From Pseudomonas cerasi (GTDB lineage Bacteria > Pseudomonadota > Gammaproteobacteria > Pseudomonadales > Pseudomonadaceae), in the NCBI RefSeq assembly GCF_900074915.1, contig NZ_LT222319.1:3815001-3879000 (forward strand): DNA of 64,000 nt. Reading direction: 5' to 3'. Of this stretch, positions 7,830 to 16,086 are shown piece by piece. The notes under the pieces are model-generated. The model saw nothing but the letters and a program-made list of their open reading frames with translations. It ran no database searches and was not told where the DNA came from. Numbering within the stretch: the stretch's first letter is position 1; each line of letters opens with the position of its first letter. The position numbers were made by a program, and so were the translations under genes.

Positions 7830-9079
7830 CCGAGAAGCTGCCAACAGGCGTCGAGATCCAAGGAAACCTGCTGCGCATCTCGTTTTACCTCAACGGTCAA
7901 CGATGCAAGGAGCCGCTGGCCGGTGTTCCGAAGATCAACAAGGCCTCGATTGCCTACGCAAATAACAAGCGCCAGACGATACTCGCAGAGATAAAGGAAG
8001 GCCGGTTTGATTACCTCGCGCACTTTCCAGACTCCGCGCGGGCGGCAGCGCTATCTGGCCGGGCGGGCGGCGACTCCAAGCGTACAGTCACAGAGGGGGT
8101 TGTGCGCTGGATGGAGGTGCAGGTGGCCAGGAAGGCGAGCAGCACCAGCCGAAACTATCAGTCCAAGGCAAAACACGTTACGGCGAAATTCGGTAAACAG
8201 AGAATTGCAGACGTCAACAAGAGCGATCTGGAGTTGTTCCAGGCTCAGCTACTCAAAAGCGGACTGTCACCAAAGACGGTGAACGACATTTTCACCGTAG
8301 TGCGCGGGGTCTGGGGCGATGCCTATGCCGATGGGGCCATTCGCTCTAACCCGCTTGAACGAATAAAGAACATTGAGCGAGACGCGGATGATGACAGCGC
8401 GGACCCATTCACCAGGGACGAAATGGAGAAACTGAGCAAGATCAAAACAGCTCGGCAACAAGACATCAACATGATCCTGTTCGATTGCTGGGCAGGCCTA
8501 TCTGTGTCTGAGTTGATCGCGTTGGGGTGGGATGACGTAGATCTGGAGAGCGGCACGATCATGGTTCGACGTGCGCGAGTTGAAACGGAATACAAAATCC
8601 CGAAAGAGAAGAGTCGCGCCAGGCGCGTGGAGCTGATTGATCCCGCCATACACTACCTGCGCGCACAGCATGCGATCACGCTCGATCTGCCGGCCGTCAC
8701 GATTGATGTCGTTCAGCGCGACAATATTACGGTGAAGCGAGAGAGCGTGCGCTTTGTGTTCCGAAACGGCCAAAGCGGCGAGCCGTGGCACGCGTCCAGC
8801 GTCGGCCGTTGGTTCGGCGGGCATCTTAAATCTGTCGGCGTTCGACATCGAGGGCCGAACCAGTGCCGCCATACATTTGCCAGCCAGGCTCTGTCGAGCT
8901 ACGTGCCTGTAGAGTGGGTGGCTCGACAACTGGGCCACACCGACACCACAATGGTGAAGAAACACTACGGTCGATGGATACCTGGTGACACGAAGAGCCT
9001 TGCTGGCCTCGTATCGCAGATGATGGGTTTCCGGCCTGACGACAAAGAAAACAGCTCGCCGAAGCTAGGACCATTTTAG
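7826..9079 (+). CDS. Phage tyrosine integrase
   Basis: 417 residues. An N-terminal arm-type domain (about residues 1-60) is followed by a SAM-like core-binding domain (95-180) and a catalytic domain (200-400). Visible catalytic elements are R348 in NQCRHTFAS, H371 in LGHTD and the nucleophile Y381 in KKHYG. The first catalytic arginine position (usually GLRxSEL) reads G-L-S226-V-S-E-L, and the usual His of HxxR is Asn345. Both variants may be normal in this subfamily. The start at 7826 overlaps the excisionase stop. The gene points at the tRNA-derived attachment site 90 bases downstream. Confidence 0.88.
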   Translation: MTEKLPTGVEIQGNLLRISFYLNGQRCKEPLAGVPKINKASIAYANNKRQTILAEIKEGRFDYLAHFPDSARAAALSGRAGGDSKRTVTEGVVRWMEVQVARKASSTSRNYQSKAKHVTAKFGKQRIADVNKSDLELFQAQLLKSGLSPKTVNDIFTVVRGVWGDAYADGAIRSNPLERIKNIERDADDDSADPFTRDEMEKLSKIKTARQQDINMILFDCWAGLSVSELIALGWDDVDLESGTIMVRRARVETEYKIPKEKSRARRVELIDPAIHYLRAQHAITLDLPAVTIDVVQRDNITVKRESVRFVFRNGQSGEPWHASSVGRWFGGHLKSVGVRHRGPNQCRHTFASQALSSYVPVEWVARQLGHTDTTMVKKHYGRWIPGDTKSLAGLVSQMMGFRPDDKENSSPKLGPF

Positions 9080-9170
9080 GACCAAGCGCCAGCCGCCTAA
9101 GACCGCTACAGGCCAGCTTAATGTCGATACCCTCAAGCCCTAAGCGGCCTACAGCGGCATAGGTGCATTG

Positions 9171-9202
9171 GTAGAAGGGTTCGAATCCCTCCTTCACCGC
9201 CA
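9171..9202 (+). other. Prophage attachment site: duplicated tRNA 3' end (probably tRNA-Ser)
   Basis: The T-arm (GGG, TTCGAAT loop, CCC), the 3' acceptor strand CTTCACC, discriminator G and CCA (9200-9202) are present, but no anticodon arm lies upstream. It is therefore a 3' tRNA fragment left by integration. Pairing implies an acceptor 5' strand of GGTGAAG, which suits a serine tRNA; this identity is inferred. The integrase sits immediately to the left and a tRNA-style terminator to the right, so this is the phage-host junction, and the rebuilt full tRNA should be at the other junction. Confidence 0.8.
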
Positions 9203-9214
9203 TATTTGAAATAC

Positions 9215-9254
9215 ACAAAACCCCTGAATTCTTCAACGAATTCAGGGGTTTTGT
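9215..9254 (+). terminator. Terminator originally belonging to the host tRNA
   Basis: A 17-base perfect stem (ACAAAACCCCTGAATTC and its complement) with a six-base loop and a T-rich right arm, 12 bases after the tRNA CCA. It sits on the host side of the junction, so it was separated from the tRNA promoter by the prophage. Confidence 0.85.
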
Positions 9255-9418
9255 GGTTTCCGGGGTCTGAAAAAATGGCCGTGGAATCAATTATTCAGGG
9301 GCACGCCTCACGCGCGCGACAACCCCGTCTCCGCTCTAAAACGGCCACCAAAACGCCCTACAGGCGTTTTGATAGCGCACGCTCACATCAAAAAATAAAG
9401 ATTGAATCCTCACAGAAA

Positions 9419-9436
9419 ATGTTATTTAAATAACAT
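9419..9436. promoter_or_regulatory. Perfect 18-bp palindrome, candidate operator of the deoxyribose genes
   Basis: ATGTTATTTAAATAACAT is a perfect palindrome 50 bases before the kinase start. Its core GTTA-N6-TAAC recurs upstream of deoC (13655-13668). The DeoR-type regulator encoded in this locus is the obvious candidate ligand. This is inference from sequence symmetry. Confidence 0.55.
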
Positions 9437-9485
9437 AAATAAAGCCGTCGAGGCTTCCATCGGCGCTGGTGAGGTCAAAATAACA

Positions 9486-10412
9486 ATGAGCAAGATTGCA
9501 GTCATCGGCAGCAACATGGTCGACCTGATTACTTACATCGAACGCATGCCTGCCCAAGGCGAGACGCTCGAAGCACCGCGTTTTGCCATGGGCTGCGGCG
9601 GCAAGGGTGCCAATCAGGCCGCTGCCGCAGCGCTGTTGGGCGCGGACGTGCTGATGCTCAGCAAGGTCGGCGACGATGCTTTTGCCGATACCACCCTGGC
9701 CAACTTTCAACGGCTGGGCATTGATACGCGCTTCGTCGAACGGGTGCCGGGCGTGTCGAGCGGCGTGGCGCCGATCTTCGTTCAGGAGAACTCCCACAAC
9801 AGCATTCTCATCGTCAAAGGCGCCAATGCCCACTTGAGCCCGGCCGATATCGACCGGGCCGAGGCGCAGCTGCGCGATTGCGCGTTGATTGTGCTGCAAC
9901 TGGAAGTCGAGCTGGCGACCGTTTACCACGCCATCGCCTTCGCTCATCGGCATGCCATCCCGGTGCTGCTCAATCCGGCGCCGGCCTTGGCCGGCCTGAG
10001 CCGCGAGCACCTGGCGCAGCTGGATTTCCTGATCCCCAACGAAAGCGAGCTGGCACTGATCAGCGGCCAGCCGGTGACGTGCGCCGAAGAGGCGGCTCAG
10101 GCGGCACGGCAATTGGTCACGCTGGGTGTACGCCACGTCATCGTCACCCTGGGCGAACAAGGGGCGCTGTACGTCGGCGCCGAAGGCGAATGGCAGGTGC
10201 CAGGGGTCAAGGTTCAGGCGCATGACACCACCGGTGCCGGTGACGCCTTCATTGGCTGCTTCGCCCGGCACTGGAGTCAGGACGGCAATATTCGCCAGGC
10301 CATGCACCAGGCGGTGGCCTACTCGGCCTGCTCGGTCACCGGCCTCGGCACGCAATCTTCTTACCCCGATGCGCCGACGTTTGCGCGCTTCCTCGACGCA
10401 TCGGCCAACTGA
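9486..10412 (+). CDS. deoK: PfkB-family sugar kinase, probable deoxyribokinase/ribokinase
   Basis: 308 residues of the ribokinase family. The N-terminal sugar-binding motif (CGGKGANQAAAAALLG, about residues 38-53) and the C-terminal anion-hole/catalytic signature DTTGAGDAF (Asp base near residue 252) are intact. It phosphorylates the C5 hydroxyl of a pentose using ATP. The start at 9486 is chosen because it follows a GGTGAGGTC ribosome site and opens directly into the first strand (KIAVIGSNMVDL). Because it lies with a FucP-type permease, a DeoX-like protein and deoC, 2-deoxyribose is the most likely substrate; D-ribose cannot be excluded. Confidence 0.8.
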   Translation: MSKIAVIGSNMVDLITYIERMPAQGETLEAPRFAMGCGGKGANQAAAAALLGADVLMLSKVGDDAFADTTLANFQRLGIDTRFVERVPGVSSGVAPIFVQENSHNSILIVKGANAHLSPADIDRAEAQLRDCALIVLQLEVELATVYHAIAFAHRHAIPVLLNPAPALAGLSREHLAQLDFLIPNESELALISGQPVTCAEEAAQAARQLVTLGVRHVIVTLGEQGALYVGAEGEWQVPGVKVQAHDTTGAGDAFIGCFARHWSQDGNIRQAMHQAVAYSACSVTGLGTQSSYPDAPTFARFLDASAN

Positions 10413-10441
10413 AACTCACCAGCATCTCGCGGAGAACAATA

Positions 10442-11773
10442 ATGAATAAGCCTGCGCTGCAACAAACCCCGGACGGGTTCTACCTGAACCGTACGCCGTG
10501 GTTCGCCTTCCTCCTGCTCTGCAGCATCTTCGCCCTGTGGGCGGCGGCCGCGAGCATGAACGACGTGCTGATCGCGCACTTCAAGAAGGCCTTCCTGCTC
10601 AGCGACTTCCAGACCGCTTTCGTCCAGTCGGCGTTCTACCTGGGCTACTTTTTCGTCGCCATTCCGGCGGCACTGGTGGTGCGCCGCTTCAGCTACAAGA
10701 CCACCATCCTCATCGGCCTGATGCTGTACCTGTTCGGCTGTGCCCTATTCTTTCCGGCGGCGTCGACCGCCAAGTACGGCATGTTCCTGATGGCACTGTT
10801 CGTCATCGCCGCCGGCCTGTCGTTTCTCGAGACCGCGTGCAACACCTATTCGACACTGATGGGGCCACGGGAAACCGGCACACGGCGCCTGAACATCTCG
10901 CAGACCTTCCACCCGTTCGGCGCAATGACCGGGGTATACGTCGGCAGCTTCGTGATGTTCAAGGACACCGACGCCACCAGCGAACAGTTGGCCCAGATGA
11001 GCGCCAGCGAGGCAGCAGCGCAGCAATTGCAAATGATCCAGTCGACCCTGCTGCCGTACAAATGGATGATCGCGGTACTCATATTGATGTTCATCCTGAT
11101 CGCCATCACCCGCTTCCCCGCGTGCAAGGGCAACGGCACCGTCAGCGAATCGCGTTCGAGCATCGGCCAGAGCCTCGGCCGCCTGCGTCGCAATCCGCGC
11201 TTCTGCTTCGGTGTACTGGCGCAGTTCCTCTACGTGGGCGCGCAGGTCGGGGTGTGGAGCTTCACCATTCGCCTGGCCATGCAAATGGGCGGCATGAACG
11301 AGCGCAGTGCCTCGTGGTTTCTGCTGACCACCTTTGCCGCCTATTTCATCGGCAAGATGATCGCCAACCTGTTGATGCGCAAAATGCACCCGGCCAAAGT
11401 TCTCGCGGTGTATGGCGTGCTGTGCATCGCGCTGCTGGCCTACACCATCCTGGTGCCGAATATCACTGCGGTGTATGCCGCCGTGGGGGTCAGTGTGTTT
11501 CTCGGGCCTTGCTGGCCGACCATCTATGGTCTGACCATTGACGGGCTCGGCGAGGACACCGGTGTTGGCGGCTCGTTGCTGGTGATGAGCATCGTTGGCG
11601 GTGGCGTGATGCCGATTTTCCAGGGCCTGCTCAGCGACGCCAATGGCGGCAACATGCAGATTGCCTATAGCGTGCCGCTGCTGTGCTTCGTGGCCATCGT
11701 GATGTACGCAGTGTACTGCATGCGTCAGCCGCAACCGGTGCTGGGTGGTTCGGCCACGGCGGTGGCGCAATGA
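10442..11773 (+). CDS. deoP: Sugar permease, FucP/DeoP-type major facilitator
   Basis: 443 residues with twelve apparent hydrophobic spans, of the fucose-permease branch of the MFS. The branch signature of a long first loop, the FLETACNTYSTLMGP segment (helix 4-5) and the HPFGAMTGVY loop are visible. It would import a sugar by proton symport across the inner membrane. It starts 29 bases after the kinase and its stop overlaps the next start by four bases, indicating one operon. Deoxyribose as cargo is inferred from context with deoC. Confidence 0.78.
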   Translation: MNKPALQQTPDGFYLNRTPWFAFLLLCSIFALWAAAASMNDVLIAHFKKAFLLSDFQTAFVQSAFYLGYFFVAIPAALVVRRFSYKTTILIGLMLYLFGCALFFPAASTAKYGMFLMALFVIAAGLSFLETACNTYSTLMGPRETGTRRLNISQTFHPFGAMTGVYVGSFVMFKDTDATSEQLAQMSASEAAAQQLQMIQSTLLPYKWMIAVLILMFILIAITRFPACKGNGTVSESRSSIGQSLGRLRRNPRFCFGVLAQFLYVGAQVGVWSFTIRLAMQMGGMNERSASWFLLTTFAAYFIGKMIANLLMRKMHPAKVLAVYGVLCIALLAYTILVPNITAVYAAVGVSVFLGPCWPTIYGLTIDGLGEDTGVGGSLLVMSIVGGGVMPIFQGLLSDANGGNMQIAYSVPLLCFVAIVMYAVYCMRQPQPVLGGSATAVAQ

Positions 11774-12837
11774 GTGGCGAAGCGTTGCGCCTGCCGCTCT
11801 ACCCCCAGCTCTGGGACCAGACCAGCCGGCTGCTGCTCGAATCCGAGAATTTCAGCGTGCGTGCCTGGACCTACCCCAGCGGGATCAAGGCGCTGTCACT
11901 GGAAAACAGCCGCGGCAAGCTGGTGATCCTGCCCTGGCAGGGGCAAATGATCTGGTCGGCCGAATTCGACGGCATTGATTTGACCATGCTCAATATGTTC
12001 ACCCAGCCGCGGCCCAGTGCCAGTGTTATCGGCACCTACGGCTGTTTCATGTTTCACAGCGGCCTGCTGCGCAACGGTTGCCCGGGGCCCGAGGATGACC
12101 ATGCGCTGCACGGCGAAATGCCCTGCGCGCCGATGGACGATGCCTGGCTGCAGGCAGGCGAAGACGAGCACGGTGCGTATCTGCGACTTGGCGGCACTTG
12201 TGAATACGTGCAGGGCTTTGGCGACCATTACCGAGCCAGCCCGAGCGTGACCCTGCGCCCGGCCAGCGGGCTGTTCGAGATCGGCATGCAGGTGGTCAAT
12301 CTGGCCGGCAAGCCCATGGACCTGATGTACATGGCGCACATGAACTACGCCTACGTCGACGGCGCCCGCCTCACCCAGCCCCTGGGCTGCGAGCGCACAC
12401 GGGTGCGTGCCAGCGTGCCGGCCCATGTGCGGCCGACGCCGACCTGGAGCGCCTATATAGCAGAACTGAGCGAGGACCCGACCCGCCTCAAGGTGCTCGA
12501 CTCGCCCGCGCTGTATGACCCGGAAATCGTCTGCTTCTTCGACGACGTGCGCAGCGACGCTCAGGGGCAGGCGCACTTCTTCCTTGATCATCCCGACGGC
12601 GCAGCGTTCTACACCCGCTACAGCCCCCGGCAATTTGAACATGCTGCGCGCTGGATCCTGCATAACACCGATCAGCAGGTGGCGGCCTTCATCTTGCCGG
12701 CTACCTGTGAACCGGAGGGCTACCGCGCCGAACTCGCCAAAGGCAACGTGCGCAGCCTCGCGCCCGGTGCCAGCGCCGAGTTCAGCCTGACCACCGGTTA
12801 CCTGAACGCAGCCGAACGCCGGGCGCTGCAACCGTGA
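11770..12837 (+). CDS. Aldose-mutarotase-like protein (DUF4432, DeoX/DeoM type)
   Basis: 355 residues of the galactose-mutarotase-like beta-sandwich fold. Histidine and acidic residues are found in FMFHSGLL, HALHGEMPC and YMAHMNYAYV, the pattern seen in DUF4432 proteins of deoxyribose clusters. Such proteins are thought to interconvert sugar anomers or deliver the sugar to the kinase; the activity is not certain. The ATG is contained in the permease stop (ATGA), which implies translational coupling. It ends six bases from the convergent regulator gene. Confidence 0.7.
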   Translation: MSGEALRLPLYPQLWDQTSRLLLESENFSVRAWTYPSGIKALSLENSRGKLVILPWQGQMIWSAEFDGIDLTMLNMFTQPRPSASVIGTYGCFMFHSGLLRNGCPGPEDDHALHGEMPCAPMDDAWLQAGEDEHGAYLRLGGTCEYVQGFGDHYRASPSVTLRPASGLFEIGMQVVNLAGKPMDLMYMAHMNYAYVDGARLTQPLGCERTRVRASVPAHVRPTPTWSAYIAELSEDPTRLKVLDSPALYDPEIVCFFDDVRSDAQGQAHFFLDHPDGAAFYTRYSPRQFEHAARWILHNTDQQVAAFILPATCEPEGYRAELAKGNVRSLAPGASAEFSLTTGYLNAAERRALQP

Positions 12838-12842
12838 TGCTT

Positions 12843-13613
12843 CTAGATTACAAGCTGCGCCCCGCCAGCCTCGATGGCCTCGCGGTAGCTACGCGGGATT
12901 TTCTTATCGCTGACCACGCAATGGAAATCGCTCAAGGCACCGAAGTGCGCAGTGCGTACGGCGTCGAATTTGGAGTGATCGGCCAGCAGCAGGCTTTGCC
13001 GGGCCTGGCGCATGACCTTCTGCTTGACCTCCACTTCGTGGAAGTTGAAGCAGGTGACACCACAGTCCAGGCTGACCCCGGCCGCCGAAACAAAGGCCCA
13101 GGTCAGGCGCACGCCATCGAGGATGCTGGTTTCGGCATGGCTCTCGAACACCTGGTTCTTGCGGTGGAACATGCCGCCGCACAGGACGATGCTGCAGTTG
13201 GGTTTCTGTTGCAGCTTGAGCAGCACGTTGAGCGAGTTGCACACCGCGGTGAACTCCAGCTCGTCGGGGATGAAATCGACCACGAAGGGGATCGTCGTGC
13301 CACAGTCGAAAAACACCGTGTCGCCAGGCCGGATGAAGGTGGCGGCCAGCTTGCCGATGCGGCGCTTCTCCTCGACATGACGGGTGTCCTGCTCGCTGAC
13401 CCGGTAATCCCCCGGTTCAGGATCATCATGGGCGCGGGTGATGTAGCCGCCCAGCAGCCGTAACTGCTCGGGGTGCCGGCTGAGGTCACGGCGCAAGGTC
13501 ATTTCGGACACATCGAGCAGCGCCGCCATCTCCCGCAGATGGATTGCTTTCTGATCTTGCAGGGCCTGTTGAATCTGTTTGATGCGGTCGTTTTTCTTGA
13601 CGTCCATGGGCAT
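12843..13613 (-). CDS. DeoR-family transcriptional regulator of the deoxyribose locus
   Basis: 256 residues. An N-terminal winged helix (residues about 8-60; LDVSEMTLRRDLS is the recognition region) is followed by the DeoR C-terminal sugar-phosphate sensor (FFDCGTTIPF, GGMFHRKNQVFES, LLADHSKFD). Family members repress sugar operons and release DNA when the sugar phosphate binds. The gene is convergent with the mutarotase gene and divergent from deoC, with inverted repeats in the shared promoter. A second Met two codons downstream (13607) is an alternative start. A deoQ/deoR-like role is inferred. Confidence 0.82.
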   Translation of the reverse strand: MPMDVKKNDRIKQIQQALQDQKAIHLREMAALLDVSEMTLRRDLSRHPEQLRLLGGYITRAHDDPEPGDYRVSEQDTRHVEEKRRIGKLAATFIRPGDTVFFDCGTTIPFVVDFIPDELEFTAVCNSLNVLLKLQQKPNCSIVLCGGMFHRKNQVFESHAETSILDGVRLTWAFVSAAGVSLDCGVTCFNFHEVEVKQKVMRQARQSLLLADHSKFDAVRTAHFGALSDFHCVVSDKKIPRSYREAIEAGGAQLVI

Positions 13614-13643
13614 CCCGGCAATCCGTTGGAGGTGTCGCTAGAG

Positions 13644-13688
13644 TAACACCAAGTGTTAATTTTTTAACTTATGGGTATCCACCCAAGT
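13644..13688. promoter_or_regulatory. Operator-like inverted repeats between deoR-type gene and deoC
   Basis: Three overlapping symmetries occur in the divergent promoter region: TAACAC-CAA-GTGTTA (13644-13658), GTTA-N6-TAAC (13655-13668, same core as the 9419 palindrome) and ACTT-AT-GGGT-ATCC-ACCC-AAGT (13667-13688). They are placed to control both the regulator and deoC. Confidence 0.5.
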
Positions 13689-13715
13689 GTTTTTACTGAT
13701 GACAGGAATCCCTTG

Positions 13716-14396
13716 ATGAATTCACTCGAACCCGCTGCACTGGCCCAGGCCATCGATCACACCTTGTTGGCGGCGGATGCCAGCCGAGAGCAGATTGCAA
13801 CACTTTGCGCCGAAGCCCGGGAGCACGGTTTCTACTCGGTGTGCGTGAACTCCAGCCAAGTGCCTTTTGCCGCTCGACAACTGGCGGGCTCTGCCGTGAA
13901 GGTCTGTGCGGTGGTGGGCTTTCCGCTGGGCGCCGGGCTGAGTGCCAGCAAGGCGTCGGAAGCAGCCCTGACGATCGCTGCCGGCGCTCAGGAAATCGAC
14001 ATGGTGCTGAACATCGGCTGGCTCAAGGACGGCCTGTTCGATGAGGTCCGCGACGATATCGCCGCGGTGTTGCAGGCCTGTGGCAAGGTGCCGCTCAAAG
14101 TGATCCTGGAAACCTGCCTGCTCGATGAAGCGCAGAAAGTCCGCGCCTGCGAGATCTGTCGCGACTTGGGCGTGGCATTCGTCAAGACCTCCACCGGCTT
14201 CAGCCGCAGTGGCGCGACGCTCGAGGATGTGGCGCTGATGCGCCGGGTGGTCGGCCCTGACATCGGCGTCAAGGCGTCTGGCGGTGTGCGTGACGTGGCC
14301 ACGGCCAGAGCGATGATTGAAGCCGGCGCAACACGCCTGGGCACCAGTTCCGGGATTGCGATCGTTACAGGCGCAGGCACGGGGGCAGATTATTGA
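13716..14396 (+). CDS. deoC: Deoxyribose-phosphate aldolase
   Basis: 226 residues, the usual length for DeoC class I. The enzyme cleaves 2-deoxyribose 5-phosphate to acetaldehyde and glyceraldehyde 3-phosphate. The Schiff-base lysine is K157 in AFVKTSTGF, and VKASGGVRD near the C-terminus holds the second active-site lysine. The start at 13716 follows GACAGGAAT and begins the canonical N-terminal helix leading to IDHTLL; the in-frame upstream codons are promoter sequence. With the kinase it completes a two-step deoxyribose pathway. Confidence 0.93.
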   Translation: MNSLEPAALAQAIDHTLLAADASREQIATLCAEAREHGFYSVCVNSSQVPFAARQLAGSAVKVCAVVGFPLGAGLSASKASEAALTIAAGAQEIDMVLNIGWLKDGLFDEVRDDIAAVLQACGKVPLKVILETCLLDEAQKVRACEICRDLGVAFVKTSTGFSRSGATLEDVALMRRVVGPDIGVKASGGVRDVATARAMIEAGATRLGTSSGIAIVTGAGTGADY

Positions 14397-14400
14397 GTCT

Positions 14401-14424
14401 GCGGGCTTTGACATCAAAGCCCGC
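14401..14424. terminator. Bidirectional hairpin between deoC and the next gene
   Basis: GCGGGCTTTGA-CA-TCAAAGCCCGC is an 11-bp perfect stem located between the convergent stops of deoC (14396) and the small reverse gene (14430). The T-tract is weak. Confidence 0.6.
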
Positions 14425-14429
14425 TGCAC

Positions 14430-14678
14430 TTAGCTCAGATCGATCACACCGGTCATGGCCGTGAAATGGCTTTGCTTGTGCTGAACCTTGTCGAGAACCT
14501 CCGCAGGGGTCGACTCGCGAAAGACCACCATGTGCCCGACGTCCTTGCCGCCCTCGGTCACGCGCTCGATATCGTTGATCATCCAGGTGGTCAGCTCTTC
14601 GGCCGTAATGCCCAGTTCGGCCGCTACTCGCTGGTGAAGGCGCTCGGCGTCGTATTGATTGAATTGATCGCTGTTCAT
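14430..14678 (-). CDS. Small conserved hypothetical protein
   Basis: 82 residues. The start at 14678 is set by an AAGGAG site eight bases upstream; in-frame upstream codons are noncoding. The protein is acidic and helical, with motifs AAELGITAEELTTWMINDIE and a short C-terminal strand. I do not recognise the family. It is monocistronic and convergent with deoC. Confidence 0.6.
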   Translation of the reverse strand: MNSDQFNQYDAERLHQRVAAELGITAEELTTWMINDIERVTEGGKDVGHMVVFRESTPAEVLDKVQHKQSHFTAMTGVIDLS

Positions 14679-15050
14679 GGGGGTAGCTCCTTCAAGGGGT
14701 GTTAAGTTCAGGCCTCGGGAGGGCTTCACAGTTCAGTCGGGTTTGAGCGGGCGGATTGGGCATCTGTGGCATCAACGGCACGGGCTCGCGGCGAATCTGT
14801 TCATTATCAATGCCTGATTGCTTTACACAATCAGGAACGATTCACATGTCCGGACGGGAGAGGATAATTAGCGTTCTACAGATGCAACACTAAGGCACGA
14901 TCGTCAGTGAGCATTAACAAGCATTAGCACAGAAATTCAGGGCATTGCAGGCGCTGAATCCAGGTTGATATGAGGGAGTAAATACCGAAGCGCAGTCGAA
15001 ACAGTGGGTGCATGTACCGCACGGAAAGCCTGTTTTGCGTCTGGACGCCG
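14679..15050. other. Intergenic region, 372 bases
   Basis: No gene seen. It contains a hairpin CCTGATTG-7nt-CAATCAGG (14813-14835) without a T-tract; this may be a regulatory structure upstream of the small reverse gene. Otherwise nothing is recognisable. Confidence 0.5.
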
Positions 15051-16076
15051 TCAATGGCTCGCCAAGGGTAGTTTCATTATAAACTCGCTCCCCTTACCTT
15101 CTCCCTCACTAGTACCAGTCACCGTACCGCCATGGGCTTCGATCAACTCACGCACGACCGTCAGACCAATGCCCAGGCCTGCACCGTTGAACCCCACCGC
15201 GTGAACATCCTGTACAAAGGGCTCGAAAATAAATGGCAGCGCGCCAGCAGTTATACCAATACCGGTATCGCGGATAAGTATTTCCAGGTGTTCGGCTTGA
15301 GTTGTCGCGGTCAGAGTGACCGTACCACCGGCAGGAGTATACTTCGCTGCGTTGCTCAGCAGATTGCCAAGGATTTGAGCAAGGCGAGCAGAATCGCCCT
15401 TAACCATCATCGTGCACTCCTGCAGTTGCGAACTGAAATGCAGGTTATGAGCGACCATGATCGGGGTGCAGATCTCTATTGCCTCATGGATTGTTTGAGC
15501 CATATCGACAATGTGGCAATCAAGGCGAAATTTACCGGTGCTGGCGCGGGCGATGTCGAGCAAATCTTCGACCAATCGGGACATCTGCTTCACCTGCCCC
15601 TCAATCAACATCTGCATACGGGGTAATTCTTCGCTAGGCACACATACCAGCCTGCCAGCAATCATGCTGATGGGCGTCAGTGGATTTCGGAGTTCGTGGG
15701 CCACCTGGTTCAGAAAGTTGCGTTGCTGATCCAGCGCATGTTCCGCTGCAACCTGGAGGTCTCGTGCGCTAAGCGCGGCTATTACCAATTGCTCGTTTGC
15801 CTCGCGCATCTCGAGGTACATGTTCTGTTCTGTCTGCGCGCTTTCCGGATTTTCCACATCCGATTGCGCGGCTAGAATTGACAGTACCAACTGCTGGTTG
15901 GCCTCGATCAATTGCTCGACGTGGCGATTATCGACGAGTTTGGCATTGGTCTGGTTGAGTTCCTTATGAACCGCTGCCAGCGCCGCACGCGCTGCGACCG
16001 TTTTCTGGCCGAGAAGGAACAGTTCGCGTGCTGCGGCCGCCGTGGCTTGCGCATTCTTGCCGTTGCCCTCGCTCAT
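15051..16076 (-). CDS. Soluble sensor histidine kinase of a KaiC-like module
   Basis: 341 residues with no membrane span. Residues about 20-115 are helical or coiled coil with no recognisable PAS or GAF domain. HisKA follows with phospho-acceptor H127 in NQVAHELRNPLTPI. The ATPase domain shows N-box NLLSNAAKYTP, G1 DTGIGI and G2 GAGLGIGL. It lacks a receiver. It lies ten bases after the KaiC-like gene on the same strand, so the ATPase state probably feeds into this kinase, as SasA does with KaiC in cyanobacteria. That link is inference. No response regulator is encoded nearby. Confidence 0.85.
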   Translation of the reverse strand: MSEGNGKNAQATAAAARELFLLGQKTVAARAALAAVHKELNQTNAKLVDNRHVEQLIEANQQLVLSILAAQSDVENPESAQTEQNMYLEMREANEQLVIAALSARDLQVAAEHALDQQRNFLNQVAHELRNPLTPISMIAGRLVCVPSEELPRMQMLIEGQVKQMSRLVEDLLDIARASTGKFRLDCHIVDMAQTIHEAIEICTPIMVAHNLHFSSQLQECTMMVKGDSARLAQILGNLLSNAAKYTPAGGTVTLTATTQAEHLEILIRDTGIGITAGALPFIFEPFVQDVHAVGFNGAGLGIGLTVVRELIEAHGGTVTGTSEGEGKGSEFIMKLPLASH

Positions 16077-16086
16077 GATATTTCGC

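Noticed and set aside
9100..9202. A complete tRNA gene at the integrase junction
   Set aside because: Only the T-arm and 3' acceptor half are present; no anticodon arm or 5' acceptor half can be found.
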